Positions 27,343-35,891 of a stretch of DNA of 64,000 nt are shown in pieces (the stretch's first letter is position 1; each line of letters starts with the position of its first letter). The position numbers and the translations under genes are program-made. The DNA comes from Rhodospirillales bacterium (lineage in GTDB: Bacteria; Pseudomonadota; Alphaproteobacteria; Rhodospirillales; Shumkoniaceae). The stretch is from NCBI GenBank assembly GCA_016776725.1, contig JADHSV010000010.1, positions 1 to 64,000 of the forward strand, given 5' to 3'. The notes under the pieces are model-generated. The model saw only the letters and a program-made list of their open reading frames with translations, was not told where the DNA came from and searched no databases.

Positions 27343-27570
27343 ATGACGTATGGAAGACGATATTCAACCGGCACCGTTTTTTTTGAGTTTATTCGCAGGG
27401 GGAACGTGGTCAAGGTCAGCGCCATCGACGCCCGAACGGGAACCGAGGTATCGATTGTGGGTGATCCGAAAGCCGGGCAGGAAGCCATGAAACGGGTTGC
27501 CGCGCGAAAACTCGAATACGTCATGGCCAAGCGCGCGGCCGGCAAAAACCCGCCGGACGGCCACGCATGA
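27343..27570 (+). CDS. Small conserved protein, DUF6898-like
   Basis: A 75-aa basic protein: FFEFIRRGNVVKVSAIDARTGTEVSIVGDPKAGQEAMKRVAARKLEYVMAKR. The conserved RRGNVVKVSAID-TGTEV pattern and the trailing RKLEYVMAK helix match what I recall of the alphaproteobacterial DUF6898 family. The function is unknown. I start at ATG 27343; a longer frame from 27256 exists, but its first 29 residues look non-coding. Confidence 0.65.
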   Translation: MTYGRRYSTGTVFFEFIRRGNVVKVSAIDARTGTEVSIVGDPKAGQEAMKRVAARKLEYVMAKRAAGKNPPDGHA

Positions 27571-27781
27571 GGGAATTCGGGCCTGTGTGGCCATTGATCT
27601 GCCTTGAATCGCCGGATTGATGCAGTTTCGCGTTGCTTTAGGCGATAAGGTTTCGTATTGATAATTAGGTGCATTGCGGATTCACTCAGTGCCCTTTTTT
27701 TTGCTCACGGATCATGGATAATGATCTGGAGAAACAGGGATCTAAGGCGTTCGCGCTTTGCGATTATTTTGGAGAGGGATG

Positions 27782-28900
27782 ATGATCAAAAAACTCACTT
27801 CCGCCGTCGCGGTTGCGGCTGGCATCGGTCTTATCGGTATTGGCGTTGCCCAGGCTGACGAAATTGTGTTCGGCGTACCGGGCGCACATACGGGCGATCT
27901 GGCCTCTTATGGCCTGCCAACCATTAACGCTGCCAAACTGGTGGCGGACAAATACAATGCCAAGGGCGGCGTTTTGGGCAGGATGATCAAGGTTGTCCCG
28001 CAGGACGATCAGTGCAAGCCCGAACTGGCTGTCAATGCCGCGATGAAGCTGGTGAGCGAAGAGGCCACCGTGGCCATGGGGCACATCTGCTCGGGCGCGA
28101 CCAAGGCCGCGCTCCCGGTCTATGGTGATTCGAAAATCGTGGTTATGTCGCCGTCGGCGACCAACCCGCCGTTGACCACCAGTGGCGACTATCCGAACTT
28201 CTTCCGCACCATCGCGCGTGATGATGCCCAGGGCCAGTTGGCTGCAAGCTTTACCATTGAAAAGCTGGGTGCCAAGAAAATCGCCGTCATCCATGACAAG
28301 GGCGACTATGGCAAGGGCTTTGCCGAATTTGCGAAAGCGGCGGTTGATGGTTCCGGCGCTGCCACGTCCGTGTTGTTTGAAGGCGTAACCCCCGGCGCGG
28401 TCGATTATTCCGCAGTCGTGCAGAAGGTTAAGCATTCGGGCGCCGACGCGGTTATCTTCGGTGGCTATCATCCGGAAGCCTCCAAGATCGTGATGGCCAT
28501 GCGCAAGAAGAACCTTAAAATCCCGTTCGTCTCCGATGACGGCGTCAAGGACCCCACTTTCATTAAGGTGGCCGGCGTGTTTGCCGAGGGCGTGTTCGCC
28601 ACGGGTCCGCAGGATTCTTCCGGCAACCCGCTGTACGCGGTTGCTCTGGCCGAGCACAAAAAAGCGTTCAATGCCGAGCCGGGCGCGTTCTTCTTTAACG
28701 CCTATTCGGCGGCGCTGGCTCTCATGAACGCCATCGAAAAAGCCGGTTCGACCGACTATGACAAGATCGTCAAGGCGCTGAAGACGGAATACGTCGAGAC
28801 CCCCGTCGGCAAGATCAAGTTCGATTCCATCGGCGATGCCGAAGGCGTCGGCTTTGACGTTTACATGGTTGCCAACGGCGTGTTCGTTCAGGCCGAATAA
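27782..28900 (+). CDS. livK: Branched-chain amino acid ABC transporter, periplasmic binding protein
   Basis: Captures the amino acid in the periplasm for the LivHMGF importer. The 372-aa product has a signal peptide (MIKKLTSAVAVAAGIGLIG, likely cleavage after GVAQA at about residue 25). The mature domain is type I periplasmic-binding fold: VFGVPGAHTGDLASYG, MGHICSGATKAALPVYG and SPSATNPPLT. Ligand specificity cannot be read. Two tandem ATGs (27779, 27782) follow GGAGAGG; I prefer the second for spacing. A hairpin follows before livH. Confidence 0.93.
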   Translation: MIKKLTSAVAVAAGIGLIGIGVAQADEIVFGVPGAHTGDLASYGLPTINAAKLVADKYNAKGGVLGRMIKVVPQDDQCKPELAVNAAMKLVSEEATVAMGHICSGATKAALPVYGDSKIVVMSPSATNPPLTTSGDYPNFFRTIARDDAQGQLAASFTIEKLGAKKIAVIHDKGDYGKGFAEFAKAAVDGSGAATSVLFEGVTPGAVDYSAVVQKVKHSGADAVIFGGYHPEASKIVMAMRKKNLKIPFVSDDGVKDPTFIKVAGVFAEGVFATGPQDSSGNPLYAVALAEHKKAFNAEPGAFFFNAYSAALALMNAIEKAGSTDYDKIVKALKTEYVETPVGKIKFDSIGDAEGVGFDVYMVANGVFVQAE

Positions 28901-28947
28901 TTCGACCGGGTAACCCGGCCCGAAATCTGGCCGGCAAAAACAATACC

Positions 28948-28976
28948 ATGGGACGGGCCCGCCGGGTCCGTCCCAT
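28948..28976 (+). promoter_or_regulatory. Intergenic stem-loop between livK and livH
   Basis: ATGGGACGG (28948-28956) pairs with CCGTCCCAT (28968-28976) around an 11-nt GC-rich loop. No T run follows, so it is probably an mRNA-stabilising or processing hairpin rather than a terminator. Such hairpins after binding-protein genes can raise binding protein over membrane subunits. Confidence 0.55.
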
Positions 28977-29002
28977 GACGCTATAAAGAAGAGCCGATCT
29001 AT

Positions 29003-29905
29003 ATGGAGTATTTCCTTGAACTTTTCTTGGGTGGTTTGACCCGGGGAAGCATCTATGCGCTGATCGCCCTCGGCTACACGATGGTCTACGGCATCATCAA
29101 GCTGATCAATTTCGCCCATGGCGAAATCTATATGATCGGGGCGTTTACGGCGTTGATCATTTCAGGCGTTCTGGCGCAATTCGGGCTTCCCGGCTGGTCG
29201 ATCCTGCTGATGACCCTGCCCATCGCCGTGATCTATTCGTCGGCCTACGGCTTCACGATTGAAAAGATTGCCTATCGGCCGTTACGTGGCGCGCCGCGCC
29301 TGTCGCCGCTGATTTCAGCCATTGGCATGTCCATCTTCCTGCAGAATTACGTTCTGCTGGCCCAGACCGCCGACTTCCTGCCGTTCCCCGCACTTCTACC
29401 GGAACTGGCCTTCATGGAAGGATTCTCGGGAATCATGAACTCGTCGGAACTGTTCATTGTTCTGACCGCAGCCGCCGTCATGGCCGGACTGACCGCGTAT
29501 ATCAAGTATACCCGCATGGGCAAGGCGATGCGGGCGACGTCGCAGAATCAGCGCATGGCCATGCTGGTTGGCGTGAACGTGGATAACGTGATTTCCATGA
29601 CCTTCGTTATCGGTTCCGCGCTGGCGGCGGTCGGCGGCGTGCTGATTGCCTCGCATGTGGGACAGATCAACTTCTACATTGGCTTCATCGCCGGGATTAA
29701 GGCGTTTACCGCCGCCGTCCTGGGCGGAATCGGAAGCGTTCCGGGCGCCATGCTGGGTGGCCTGGTCCTTGGCTGGACCGAGAGTTTCGCCACCGGGTAC
29801 GTTTCCAGCGATTACGAGGACGTGTTCGCGTTCGCGCTGCTGGTCCTCATCCTGATTTTCCGTCCGTCGGGGATTCTCGGCAAAGAGGAGGGGCATAAGG
29901 TTTAG
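29003..29905 (+). CDS. livH: Branched-chain amino acid ABC transporter permease LivH
   Basis: An inner-membrane permease subunit of 300 aa, eight or so hydrophobic helices. It shows GSIYALIALGYTMVYGIIKLINFAHGEIYM, the LivH N-terminal signature, and the cytoplasmic coupling segment MGKAMRATSQNQRMAMLVGVNVD with the Gly-Val-Asn-Val pattern. It pairs with LivM for the translocation path. Confidence 0.95.
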   Translation: MEYFLELFLGGLTRGSIYALIALGYTMVYGIIKLINFAHGEIYMIGAFTALIISGVLAQFGLPGWSILLMTLPIAVIYSSAYGFTIEKIAYRPLRGAPRLSPLISAIGMSIFLQNYVLLAQTADFLPFPALLPELAFMEGFSGIMNSSELFIVLTAAAVMAGLTAYIKYTRMGKAMRATSQNQRMAMLVGVNVDNVISMTFVIGSALAAVGGVLIASHVGQINFYIGFIAGIKAFTAAVLGGIGSVPGAMLGGLVLGWTESFATGYVSSDYEDVFAFALLVLILIFRPSGILGKEEGHKV

Positions 29906-29963
29906 ACCCTTCCGGCTTTTCAAGCCTCATTTGGGACGTGACCGAATAGCACTTAGTAAAGTC

Positions 29964-31214
29964 ATGCAAGACCTGAAAAAATCACTTCTGACCGCCGCAT
30001 GGTTCATGTTTTTGACCTTTCCAATCATGGTCATCCGCGTGAATACCGTCGAAGACACCATTGAGTGGCGATGGCACAATCTGGCGCTGGTGGGCATTAG
30101 CGCCTTCATTCTTTCCTATGTGTGGCGTTACTTCATGGTGCGCCGCGAACGGGGCGGCGGCAAACCGCAAACCGACGCCGCGCCGCCGACGCCCGCATGG
30201 GTTAGCATCGTTATCGAAGACAAGCGCATCCTGTATCCGCTGCTGGCGGCATTCACCGGGTTCGTGGCATCGTTCCCGTTCCTGTTCTCCATGTATCAGA
30301 CCAACATCATGATTTCGGCCATGGTCTTCGTCATGCTGGGTCTGGGGTTGAACATCGTCGTCGGTCTGGCCGGTCTGCTCGATTTGGGGTTTGTCGCGTT
30401 TTATGCGGTTGGCGCCTATTCCTACGCCCTGTTGAACGAGCATTTCGGCTTGGGTTTCTGGGTTGTTTTGCCGCTGTCGGCCATTTTGGGAACGTTCGTT
30501 GGCGTTCTTCTCGGCTTCCCGGTGCTACGTCTGCGCGGCGACTATCTGGCCATTGTTACCCTGGGGTTCGGCGAGATCATTCGGCTTGTTCTGGAAAACT
30601 GGGGGGCGTTTACCCACGGTCCCAGCGGCATCGCGAACATTCCGCGCCCCGGATTCTTGTGGATCGAATTTGGCCTCAAGGACGGCATCACATTTATGTA
30701 CTACGTGATGATCGCCCTGGTTCTGTTCACCATATTGGTGGTGACGAGGCTGAAATATTCACGAATCGGCCGCGCCTGGCTGGCTTTGCGCGAAGACGAA
30801 ATCGCCTGTCAGGCCATGGGCATCGACAAAACGAAGACCAAACTGATGGCGTTTGCGCTGGGCGCAACATGGGCGTCCATGGCGGGCGTCGTGTTTGCCG
30901 CCAAAACGTCGTTTGTCAATCCGGCCAGCTTCACGTTTATGGAATCGGCCATCATCCTGTCGATTGTTGTTCTGGGCGGCATGGGATCGACGCTGGGCGT
31001 CATCTGTGGTGCCATGATCCTCATTCTTCTGCCCGAACACCTGCGTGCCTTCGCCGAATACCGGATGATTATTTTCGGCGCCACCATGGTGTTGTTCATG
31101 GTGTTCCGCCCGCAGGGCCTGATCCGCGACAGGCGACGAAAGCACACGCTCAAGAAACCAGACGACACCCCCGTTTCGGGCGATGCCGGAAAGGTGGTGG
31201 ACGCTCATGGATAA
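29964..31214 (+). CDS. livM: Branched-chain amino acid ABC transporter permease LivM
   Basis: The second permease, 416 aa, longer than minimal LivM because of an N-terminal region with two extra membrane segments (about 7-25 and 38-55) and a basic, Pro-rich linker (about 60-85). The core has GLGLNIVVGLAGLLDLGFVAFYAVGAY, the LivM signature, and a coupling helix RIGRAWLALREDEIACQAMGID. I start at ATG 29964. The last eight bases overlap livG. Confidence 0.93.
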   Translation: MQDLKKSLLTAAWFMFLTFPIMVIRVNTVEDTIEWRWHNLALVGISAFILSYVWRYFMVRRERGGGKPQTDAAPPTPAWVSIVIEDKRILYPLLAAFTGFVASFPFLFSMYQTNIMISAMVFVMLGLGLNIVVGLAGLLDLGFVAFYAVGAYSYALLNEHFGLGFWVVLPLSAILGTFVGVLLGFPVLRLRGDYLAIVTLGFGEIIRLVLENWGAFTHGPSGIANIPRPGFLWIEFGLKDGITFMYYVMIALVLFTILVVTRLKYSRIGRAWLALREDEIACQAMGIDKTKTKLMAFALGATWASMAGVVFAAKTSFVNPASFTFMESAIILSIVVLGGMGSTLGVICGAMILILLPEHLRAFAEYRMIIFGATMVLFMVFRPQGLIRDRRRKHTLKKPDDTPVSGDAGKVVDAHG

Positions 31215-32031
31215 TGTTCAGGTGAATACCTCTCAGGTGGATACCCCTCAGGCCGTGCTTGATGTCAGAAATTTGACCATGGACTTCGGCGGTCTGCGGG
31301 CCGTGGATAATGTCAGCTTCGACATCATGCCGCGCGAAATCGTCGCCTTGATCGGCCCTAACGGCGCCGGAAAGACGACGGTTTTCAACTGCATCACCGG
31401 CCTGTATGAACCCAGTGGGGGCGACGTGTTTATTGCCGGAAACGGCAAGCCCAACCGGGTCAACGGGCTGAAACCCAACAAGGTTACCGAACTGGGAATG
31501 GCGCGCACGTTCCAGAATATCCGTCTGTTCCAGAACATGACGGTGCTGGAGAACGTCATGATCGGGCGTCATTGCCGAACGCATTCGGCCATATTGGGCG
31601 CCATTTTGCGGCCTCCATCGACCCGCCGCGAGGAACAGGAGATCATTGACGACAGCTACACCTTGCTGGTGGAAATGGGCCTGGAAACCTTTGTGGACGA
31701 GAACGCCAGCAGCCTTCCCTACGGGGCGCAAAGGCGGCTTGAAATCGCCCGCGCCATGGCTACGGAGCCGTCGGTACTGTTGCTGGACGAACCGGCCGCC
31801 GGCATGAACCCGATGGAGACGGAAGAGCTCCAGGCGCTCATCATTCGCCTGCGCGAAAAACACAACCTCTCGATCCTGCTGATCGAACACGACATGAAAC
31901 TTGTTATGAGCCTTTCCGACCGCGTCTTCGTTCTCGAATACGGAACCGAAATCGCCCAGGGCACACCCGAAGTGGTGAGCAAGGATCCGCGGGTTATCAA
32001 GGCCTATCTGGGAGAAGACGACGATGCTTAA
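31207..32031 (+). CDS. livG: Branched-chain amino acid ABC transporter ATP-binding protein LivG
   Basis: A 274-aa ATPase. Walker A is GPNGAGKTT; the signature region is degenerate (SSLPYGAQRRLEIARAMA), as is usual for LivG, which has LPYG-type signatures; Walker B is LLLDEPAAGMNP; the switch His is in LIEHDMKLVM. An N-terminal 15-bp in-frame duplication adds five residues (Val-Asn-Thr-Ser-Gln then Val-Asp-Thr-Pro-Gln). ATG 31207 lies inside livM, and the end overlaps livF by eight bases. Confidence 0.94.
   Translation: MDNVQVNTSQVDTPQAVLDVRNLTMDFGGLRAVDNVSFDIMPREIVALIGPNGAGKTTVFNCITGLYEPSGGDVFIAGNGKPNRVNGLKPNKVTELGMARTFQNIRLFQNMTVLENVMIGRHCRTHSAILGAILRPPSTRREEQEIIDDSYTLLVEMGLETFVDENASSLPYGAQRRLEIARAMATEPSVLLLDEPAAGMNPMETEELQALIIRLREKHNLSILLIEHDMKLVMSLSDRVFVLEYGTEIAQGTPEVVSKDPRVIKAYLGEDDDA
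31219..31248. repeat. 15-bp in-frame duplication at the livG N-terminus
   Basis: CAGGTGAATACCTCT followed by CAGGTGGATACCCCT, 13 of 15 bases identical, then CAGG begins a partial third copy. It codes for two copies of a pentapeptide before the first beta strand. Confidence 0.85.
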
Positions 32032-32731
32032 ATTGGTGGACGTCCATGCGGGCTACGGCGCGATTCCGGTCCTGCGCGACGTCAATATTGAGGTCAACGA
32101 AGGCGAGATCATCACCCTGATCGGGGCCAACGGCGCGGGAAAAACAACCACGTTGATGGCCATATGCGGGCTGGTTCGGGCCAGATCGGGCGACATCCTG
32201 TTGGAGGGCGAGAGCATCTGCGGGTTGCCGACCAACCGGATTGTCGAGATGGGCGTCTGTCAGGTTCCGGAAGGACGTTTGATCTTCCCCGACCTGACGG
32301 TAACCGAGAACCTCGATATGGGCGCGTTTATGCGCCGCGACCGCAAGGGCATTCACGAAGACGCCGAATACGTTTTCAACCTGTTTCCGATTTTGGCCGA
32401 CCGGCGTCACCAGGCCGGTGGCACCCTGTCGGGCGGCGAGCAGCAGATGTTGGCGATATCGCGCGCCATCATGGCCCGACCGCGCCTTTTGCTGCTGGAT
32501 GAACCATCGCTGGGACTGGCGCCTCTGGTAATTCGGCAGATTTTCGACATTATTGTCAAAATCAACCGGGAAAGCGGAACCACCATCTTCCTGGTCGAGC
32601 AGAACGCCAATCAGGCTCTGAAGATCGCCAATCGCGGCTATGTCATGGAGAACGGCGTCATTACCGTGACCGACGCGGCCGACCGTCTGCTGGCCAATGA
32701 AGACGTCAAGAAGGCGTATCTGGGGATTTAG
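32024..32731 (+). CDS. livF: Branched-chain amino acid ABC transporter ATP-binding protein LivF
   Basis: A 235-aa ATPase. Walker A is GANGAGKTT, the signature LSGGEQQMLAISRA, Walker B LLLDEPSLGLAP, and VEQNANQALKI carries the switch region (Gln in place of His, typical for LivF). It is the last gene of the operon. A strong terminator follows. Confidence 0.95.
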   Translation: MLKLVDVHAGYGAIPVLRDVNIEVNEGEIITLIGANGAGKTTTLMAICGLVRARSGDILLEGESICGLPTNRIVEMGVCQVPEGRLIFPDLTVTENLDMGAFMRRDRKGIHEDAEYVFNLFPILADRRHQAGGTLSGGEQQMLAISRAIMARPRLLLLDEPSLGLAPLVIRQIFDIIVKINRESGTTIFLVEQNANQALKIANRGYVMENGVITVTDAADRLLANEDVKKAYLGI

Positions 32732-32757
32732 ATCGTTTTTCCGTTTGATTCAGACTC

Positions 32758-32792
32758 AAAAACGGCCGCGCCATAGGGTGCGGCCGTTTTTT
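32758..32792 (+). terminator. Rho-independent terminator of the liv operon
   Basis: A nine-base-pair stem AACGGCCGC / GCGGCCGTT with a ten-base loop, preceded by A-rich bases and followed by TTTTTT (32787-32792). It lies between livF and the convergent mucR gene, so it can serve both directions. Confidence 0.93.
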
Positions 32793-32828
32793 GGTTCTGC
32801 GTGATCTCTCCAGCGAGGCGGCAGCCGA

Positions 32829-33266
32829 TTAGCGCTTGCCCACTTTTTGACCCGGCTTGCGGCCCAGGCCGATCTTTTTGGCAAATTCCGAGCGCTGCTT
32901 GGCGTACGCCGGCGCGACCATGGGATAGTCCGGGGAGAGGTTCCATTTGGCCCGGTATTCTTCGGGCGTCAGACCGTAGTTGGTGCGAAGATGGCGTTTC
33001 AGCATTTTCAGCTTCTTTCCGTCTTCCAGGCAAATGATGAATTCGGGCGTCACCGAACGCCGAACCGGAACGGCCGGGTTTTGCGGTTCGGGTTTGGCTT
33101 CCGCCGCCGATCCGTCCAAACCGTTCAAGGACCGAAATACCGTATCGATGACTTCCGGAATTTGCCCCGAAGGAAGCTGGTTGTTGCTTAAAAATGCGGC
33201 CACGACATCGACGGACATGCGCAAAACTTCATCGCGTGGCACCGTTTCAATGTTTTCTTCATTCAT
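32829..33266 (-). CDS. mucR: MucR/Ros family transcriptional regulator
   Basis: A 145-aa zinc-finger DNA-binding regulator of the alphaproteobacterial MucR/Ros family. The signature [21 protein letters not shown] and the following [28 protein letters not shown] are nearly invariant. The Ros-type finger C-x2-D-x12-H-x4-5-H is seen in part, with [15 protein letters not shown]. MucR proteins bind A/T-rich DNA, act as H-NS-like silencers, and repress their own promoter; the A/T-rich region upstream is a candidate self-target. An N-terminal oligomerisation region precedes the finger. Confidence 0.93.
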   Translation of the reverse strand: [145 protein letters not shown]

Positions 33267-33622
33267 TCCCAGACAACCTTATTTTCAATTTCATCCCGAA
33301 AAGATATTTCGCATGTGGGAGGGGAAGGTGTCAATAAAAAACAAGTTAGACTTAATAAATAGGGATTTCATTAGTAGGGGACTTCTGTAATTAGTTTCAT
33401 TTTTTTGCGTATTCTTTCCAGATAATTAGTTTCATTTTTTTACTTACTTTTGAAAATGCTGCAAGTTCCTTTCGCAACGCATTATCATTTTCAATTTTGA
33501 GGTCGATTTTCTGCGGCACACCCTGGATTGTGGTTGCCGCGATACATTGTGTCGGCTTGGCAGGCCGATTCGATATGTGGTATCTAATGATCCGTATTTC
33601 TAAGCCAAGGGATTCCGGAAAA
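33267..33622. other. A/T-rich intergenic region between mucR and rpiB
   Basis: A 356-bp gene-free stretch with clearly lower G+C than its surroundings. It holds two 19-bp direct repeats (33388-33406 and 33423-33441), several T runs, and the divergent promoters of mucR and rpiB. An open minus-strand frame here (33397-33732) has no family resemblance I can recognise and overlaps rpiB, so I do not call it. Confidence 0.6.
33388..33441. repeat. Pair of exact 19-bp direct repeats upstream of mucR/rpiB
   Basis: TAATTAGTTTCATTTTTTT occurs at 33388-33406 and identically at 33423-33441, start to start 35 bp. A/T-rich with TA steps, it is a plausible binding site for MucR or another nucleoid protein. 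It is not part of a coding frame. Confidence 0.85.
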
Positions 33623-34066
33623 ATGCCGACGAAAACCGTTGCCGTCGCCTGCGACCACGCTGGGCTTGAGCTTAAATCTCTTCTCTTGGCGCATTTGGGG
33701 CAGCAGGGATATGAGATCGTTGATCTGGGCACGAACGGCCCTGAATCCGTCGACTATCCCGATTTCGGCTACGCCATGGCGGCCGCCATTCGTGAAGGAC
33801 GGGCCGGACGGGGCGTACTGGTTTGCGGCAGTGGCATCGGCATTAGCATTGCGGCCAATCGGCACCCCGAGGTGCGCGCCGCCCTGGTCCATGACGCCTA
33901 CGGCGCGCGCATGTGCCGCCAGCACAACGATGCCAACGTGATCTGCTTCGGCGGGCGCACCACCGGCCCCGATGTGGCGCTTGATTGCCTTGCCGCGTTT
34001 CTGGAGACCGAATTCGAGGGCGGCCGCCACGGTCGCCGCGTTGAAAAACTATCCAATCCATCCTGA
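33623..34066 (+). CDS. rpiB: Ribose 5-phosphate isomerase B
   Basis: Interconverts ribose 5-phosphate and ribulose 5-phosphate. The 147-aa product shows VAVACDHAGLELK, DLGTNGPESVDYPDF and CGSGIGISIAANRHPEVRAALVHDAYGARMCRQHNDANVICFGGR; in the second stretch a Ser in GSGIG replaces the Thr seen in some family members, and the Cys of VCGSG is the catalytic residue. The ATG 33623 is preferred; the frame is open upstream. It lies 44 bp ahead of glyA, a conserved rpiB-glyA-nrdR order. Confidence 0.95.
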   Translation: MPTKTVAVACDHAGLELKSLLLAHLGQQGYEIVDLGTNGPESVDYPDFGYAMAAAIREGRAGRGVLVCGSGIGISIAANRHPEVRAALVHDAYGARMCRQHNDANVICFGGRTTGPDVALDCLAAFLETEFEGGRHGRRVEKLSNPS

Positions 34067-34110
34067 TCCGTTAAACGGTTCCGTTATCGTTTTTTGAGAG
34101 GTGCGCGTTA

Positions 34111-35415
34111 ATGACTTCCGCCAATACCCAATATCCTACCGATTTCCATTCGCAGTTTTTCGGCGCGTCGCTGGCGGAAAGCGACCCCGACGTATGCAGT
34201 GGCATCACTGATGAACTGGGCCGCCAGCAAGACCAGATCGAACTGATCGCATCGGAAAACATCGTTTCGCGCGCTGTTCTCGAAGCTCAGGGCTCGGTCA
34301 TGACCAACAAATACGCCGAAGGGTATCCCGGAAGGCGCTATTACGGCGGGTGCGAATTCGTTGATGTGGCCGAGGCGCTGGCCATCGAACGCGCCAAGGA
34401 ACTTTTTGGATGCGAGTTCGCCAACGTCCAGCCGCATTCGGGCTGTCAGGCCAACGGCGCTGTCAATCAGGCTTTGCTGAGCCCGGGCGACACCATCATG
34501 GGCCTTAGCCTGGCATCCGGCGGACATCTGACCCACGGTGCAGCTCCCGCCCAGTCGGGCAAGTGGTTCAACGCCGTGCAATATGGCGTTCGCGAGGAAG
34601 ACGCGCAGATCGATTTCGACGAAGTCGCAAGTCTGGCCAAGGAACATCAGCCGAAACTGATCATCGCCGGCGGGTCCGCGTATCCGCGCATTATCGATTT
34701 CGCAAAATTCCGCAAGATCGCCGATTCCGTCGGTGCCTATTTCATGGTGGACATGGCCCACTTCGCGGGTTTGGTGGCGGCCGGCGTGCACCCCAGTCCG
34801 CTGCCTCATGCCCATGTGGTGACCACGACCACCCATAAGACTCTGCGCGGCCCGCGCGGCGGCATGATCCTGTCCAACGATGTTGATCTTGGCAAGAAGA
34901 TCAATTCGGCGGTGTTCCCGGGTTTGCAGGGTGGGCCGCTCATGCATGTGATCGCGGCCAAGGCGGTGGCCTTCAAGGAAGCGCTGCAGCCGTCCTTCAA
35001 AGACTACGGACAGGCCGTCGTCGACAATGCAAAGGTTCTGGCGGCGACCCTCGTGAAAGCGGGATTCGCGGTCGTTTCCGGCGGCACCGACACCCATGTG
35101 ATGTTGCTCGATTTGCGCCCCAAGGGGCTCAAGGGCAATGTGGCCGAGAAAAGCCTGGAGCGGGCGAAAATCACCTGCAACAAGAACGCGATCCCGTTCG
35201 ATCCGGAAAAGCCTATGGTGACGTCCGGTCTGCGTCTGGGGTCGCCCGCGGCGACGACCCGCGGTTTCGGCGAGGCGGAATTCCGTCTGGTCGGGGAATT
35301 GATCAACGACGTGCTTGAGGGTTTGGTGGCAAACCCCGAGGATAATTCGGCAGCCGAGGCGGCGGCGAGCGCAAAAGTCGATGAACTTTGCGCGCGCTTT
35401 CCGATTTACGGCTAA
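34111..35415 (+). CDS. glyA: Serine hydroxymethyltransferase
   Basis: Makes glycine and 5,10-methylene-tetrahydrofolate from serine. The 434-aa PLP enzyme shows [50 protein letters not shown] and the PLP lysine Lys243 in [14 protein letters not shown]. Leader GAGAGG lies before ATG 34111. It is followed by nrdR after 17 bp. Confidence 0.97.
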   Translation: MTSANTQYPTDFHSQFFGASLAESDPDVCSGITDELGRQQDQIELIASENIVSRAVLEAQGSVMTNKYAEGYPGRRYYGGCEFVDVAEALAIERAKELFGCEFANVQPHSGCQANGAVNQALLSPGDTIMGLSLASGGHLTHGAAPAQSGKWFNAVQYGVREEDAQIDFDEVASLAKEHQPKLIIAGGSAYPRIIDFAKFRKIADSVGAYFMVDMAHFAGLVAAGVHPSPLPHAHVVTTTTHKTLRGPRGGMILSNDVDLGKKINSAVFPGLQGGPLMHVIAAKAVAFKEALQPSFKDYGQAVVDNAKVLAATLVKAGFAVVSGGTDTHVMLLDLRPKGLKGNVAEKSLERAKITCNKNAIPFDPEKPMVTSGLRLGSPAATTRGFGEAEFRLVGELINDVLEGLVANPEDNSAAEAAASAKVDELCARFPIYG

Positions 35416-35432
35416 GGTGAGGAGAAGAACCG

Positions 35433-35891
35433 ATGCGCTGTCCGTTTTGTGGCCACTCGGATACTCAGGTAAAAGATTCGCGTCCCACCGAAGACAACGC
35501 GGCCATCCGCCGCCGACGCTTCTGTCCCGACTGCGGATCGCGTTTCACGACATTTGAGCGGGTCCAGCTACGCGAACTGACCGTCGTCAAGAAGGACGGC
35601 GGCAAAGCGCCGTTTGATCGGGAAAAGCTGACCCGGTCCCTGAACATTGCACTGCGCAAGCGTCAGGTGGACGATGATCGCGTCGAGCGTATCGTCAACA
35701 GCATCCAGCGGCGGCTGGAAACCCTGGGCGAAAGTGAAATCCCGACCAAGGTCGTCGGCGAAATGGTCATGGACCATCTGGCCGATCTGGACAAGGTCGC
35801 TTATGTCCGCTTTGCGTCCGTCTATCGTAATTTCCGCGAAGCCAAGGATTTCGAGGATTTCGTTGGAAAACTGGGTGACGAAAACGACTGA
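35433..35891 (+). CDS. nrdR: Transcriptional repressor NrdR
   Basis: Represses ribonucleotide reductase genes. The 152-aa protein has an N-terminal zinc ribbon with Cys3, Cys6, Cys31 and Cys34 (MRCPFCG, RFCPDCG), then an ATP-cone domain (about 47-135) starting [29 protein letters not shown] precedes the ATG. The last 17 bases overlap ribD. No NrdR box pair was recognised in this window, so its targets lie elsewhere. Confidence 0.96.
   Translation: MRCPFCGHSDTQVKDSRPTEDNAAIRRRRFCPDCGSRFTTFERVQLRELTVVKKDGGKAPFDREKLTRSLNIALRKRQVDDDRVERIVNSIQRRLETLGESEIPTKVVGEMVMDHLADLDKVAYVRFASVYRNFREAKDFEDFVGKLGDEND

Noticed and set aside
27764-29119. 451-codon minus-strand frame across livK
   Set aside because: A shadow of the livK codon bias; livK with its signal peptide on the plus strand is unmistakable.
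33397-33732. 111-codon minus-strand frame with a Lys-rich end next to the 19-bp repeats
   Set aside because: It overlaps rpiB, its Lys-rich end comes from the A/T repeats, and I see no family match; a transposase remnant was considered but not supported.
34073-34097. Terminator between rpiB and glyA
   Set aside because: The AACG/CGTT stem is too short to be convincing, although a T run follows; the genes may be one transcript.
35600-35875. FMN (RFN) riboswitch before ribD
   Set aside because: ribD starts inside nrdR with no leader of its own, and no RFN element was seen upstream of glyA or nrdR.
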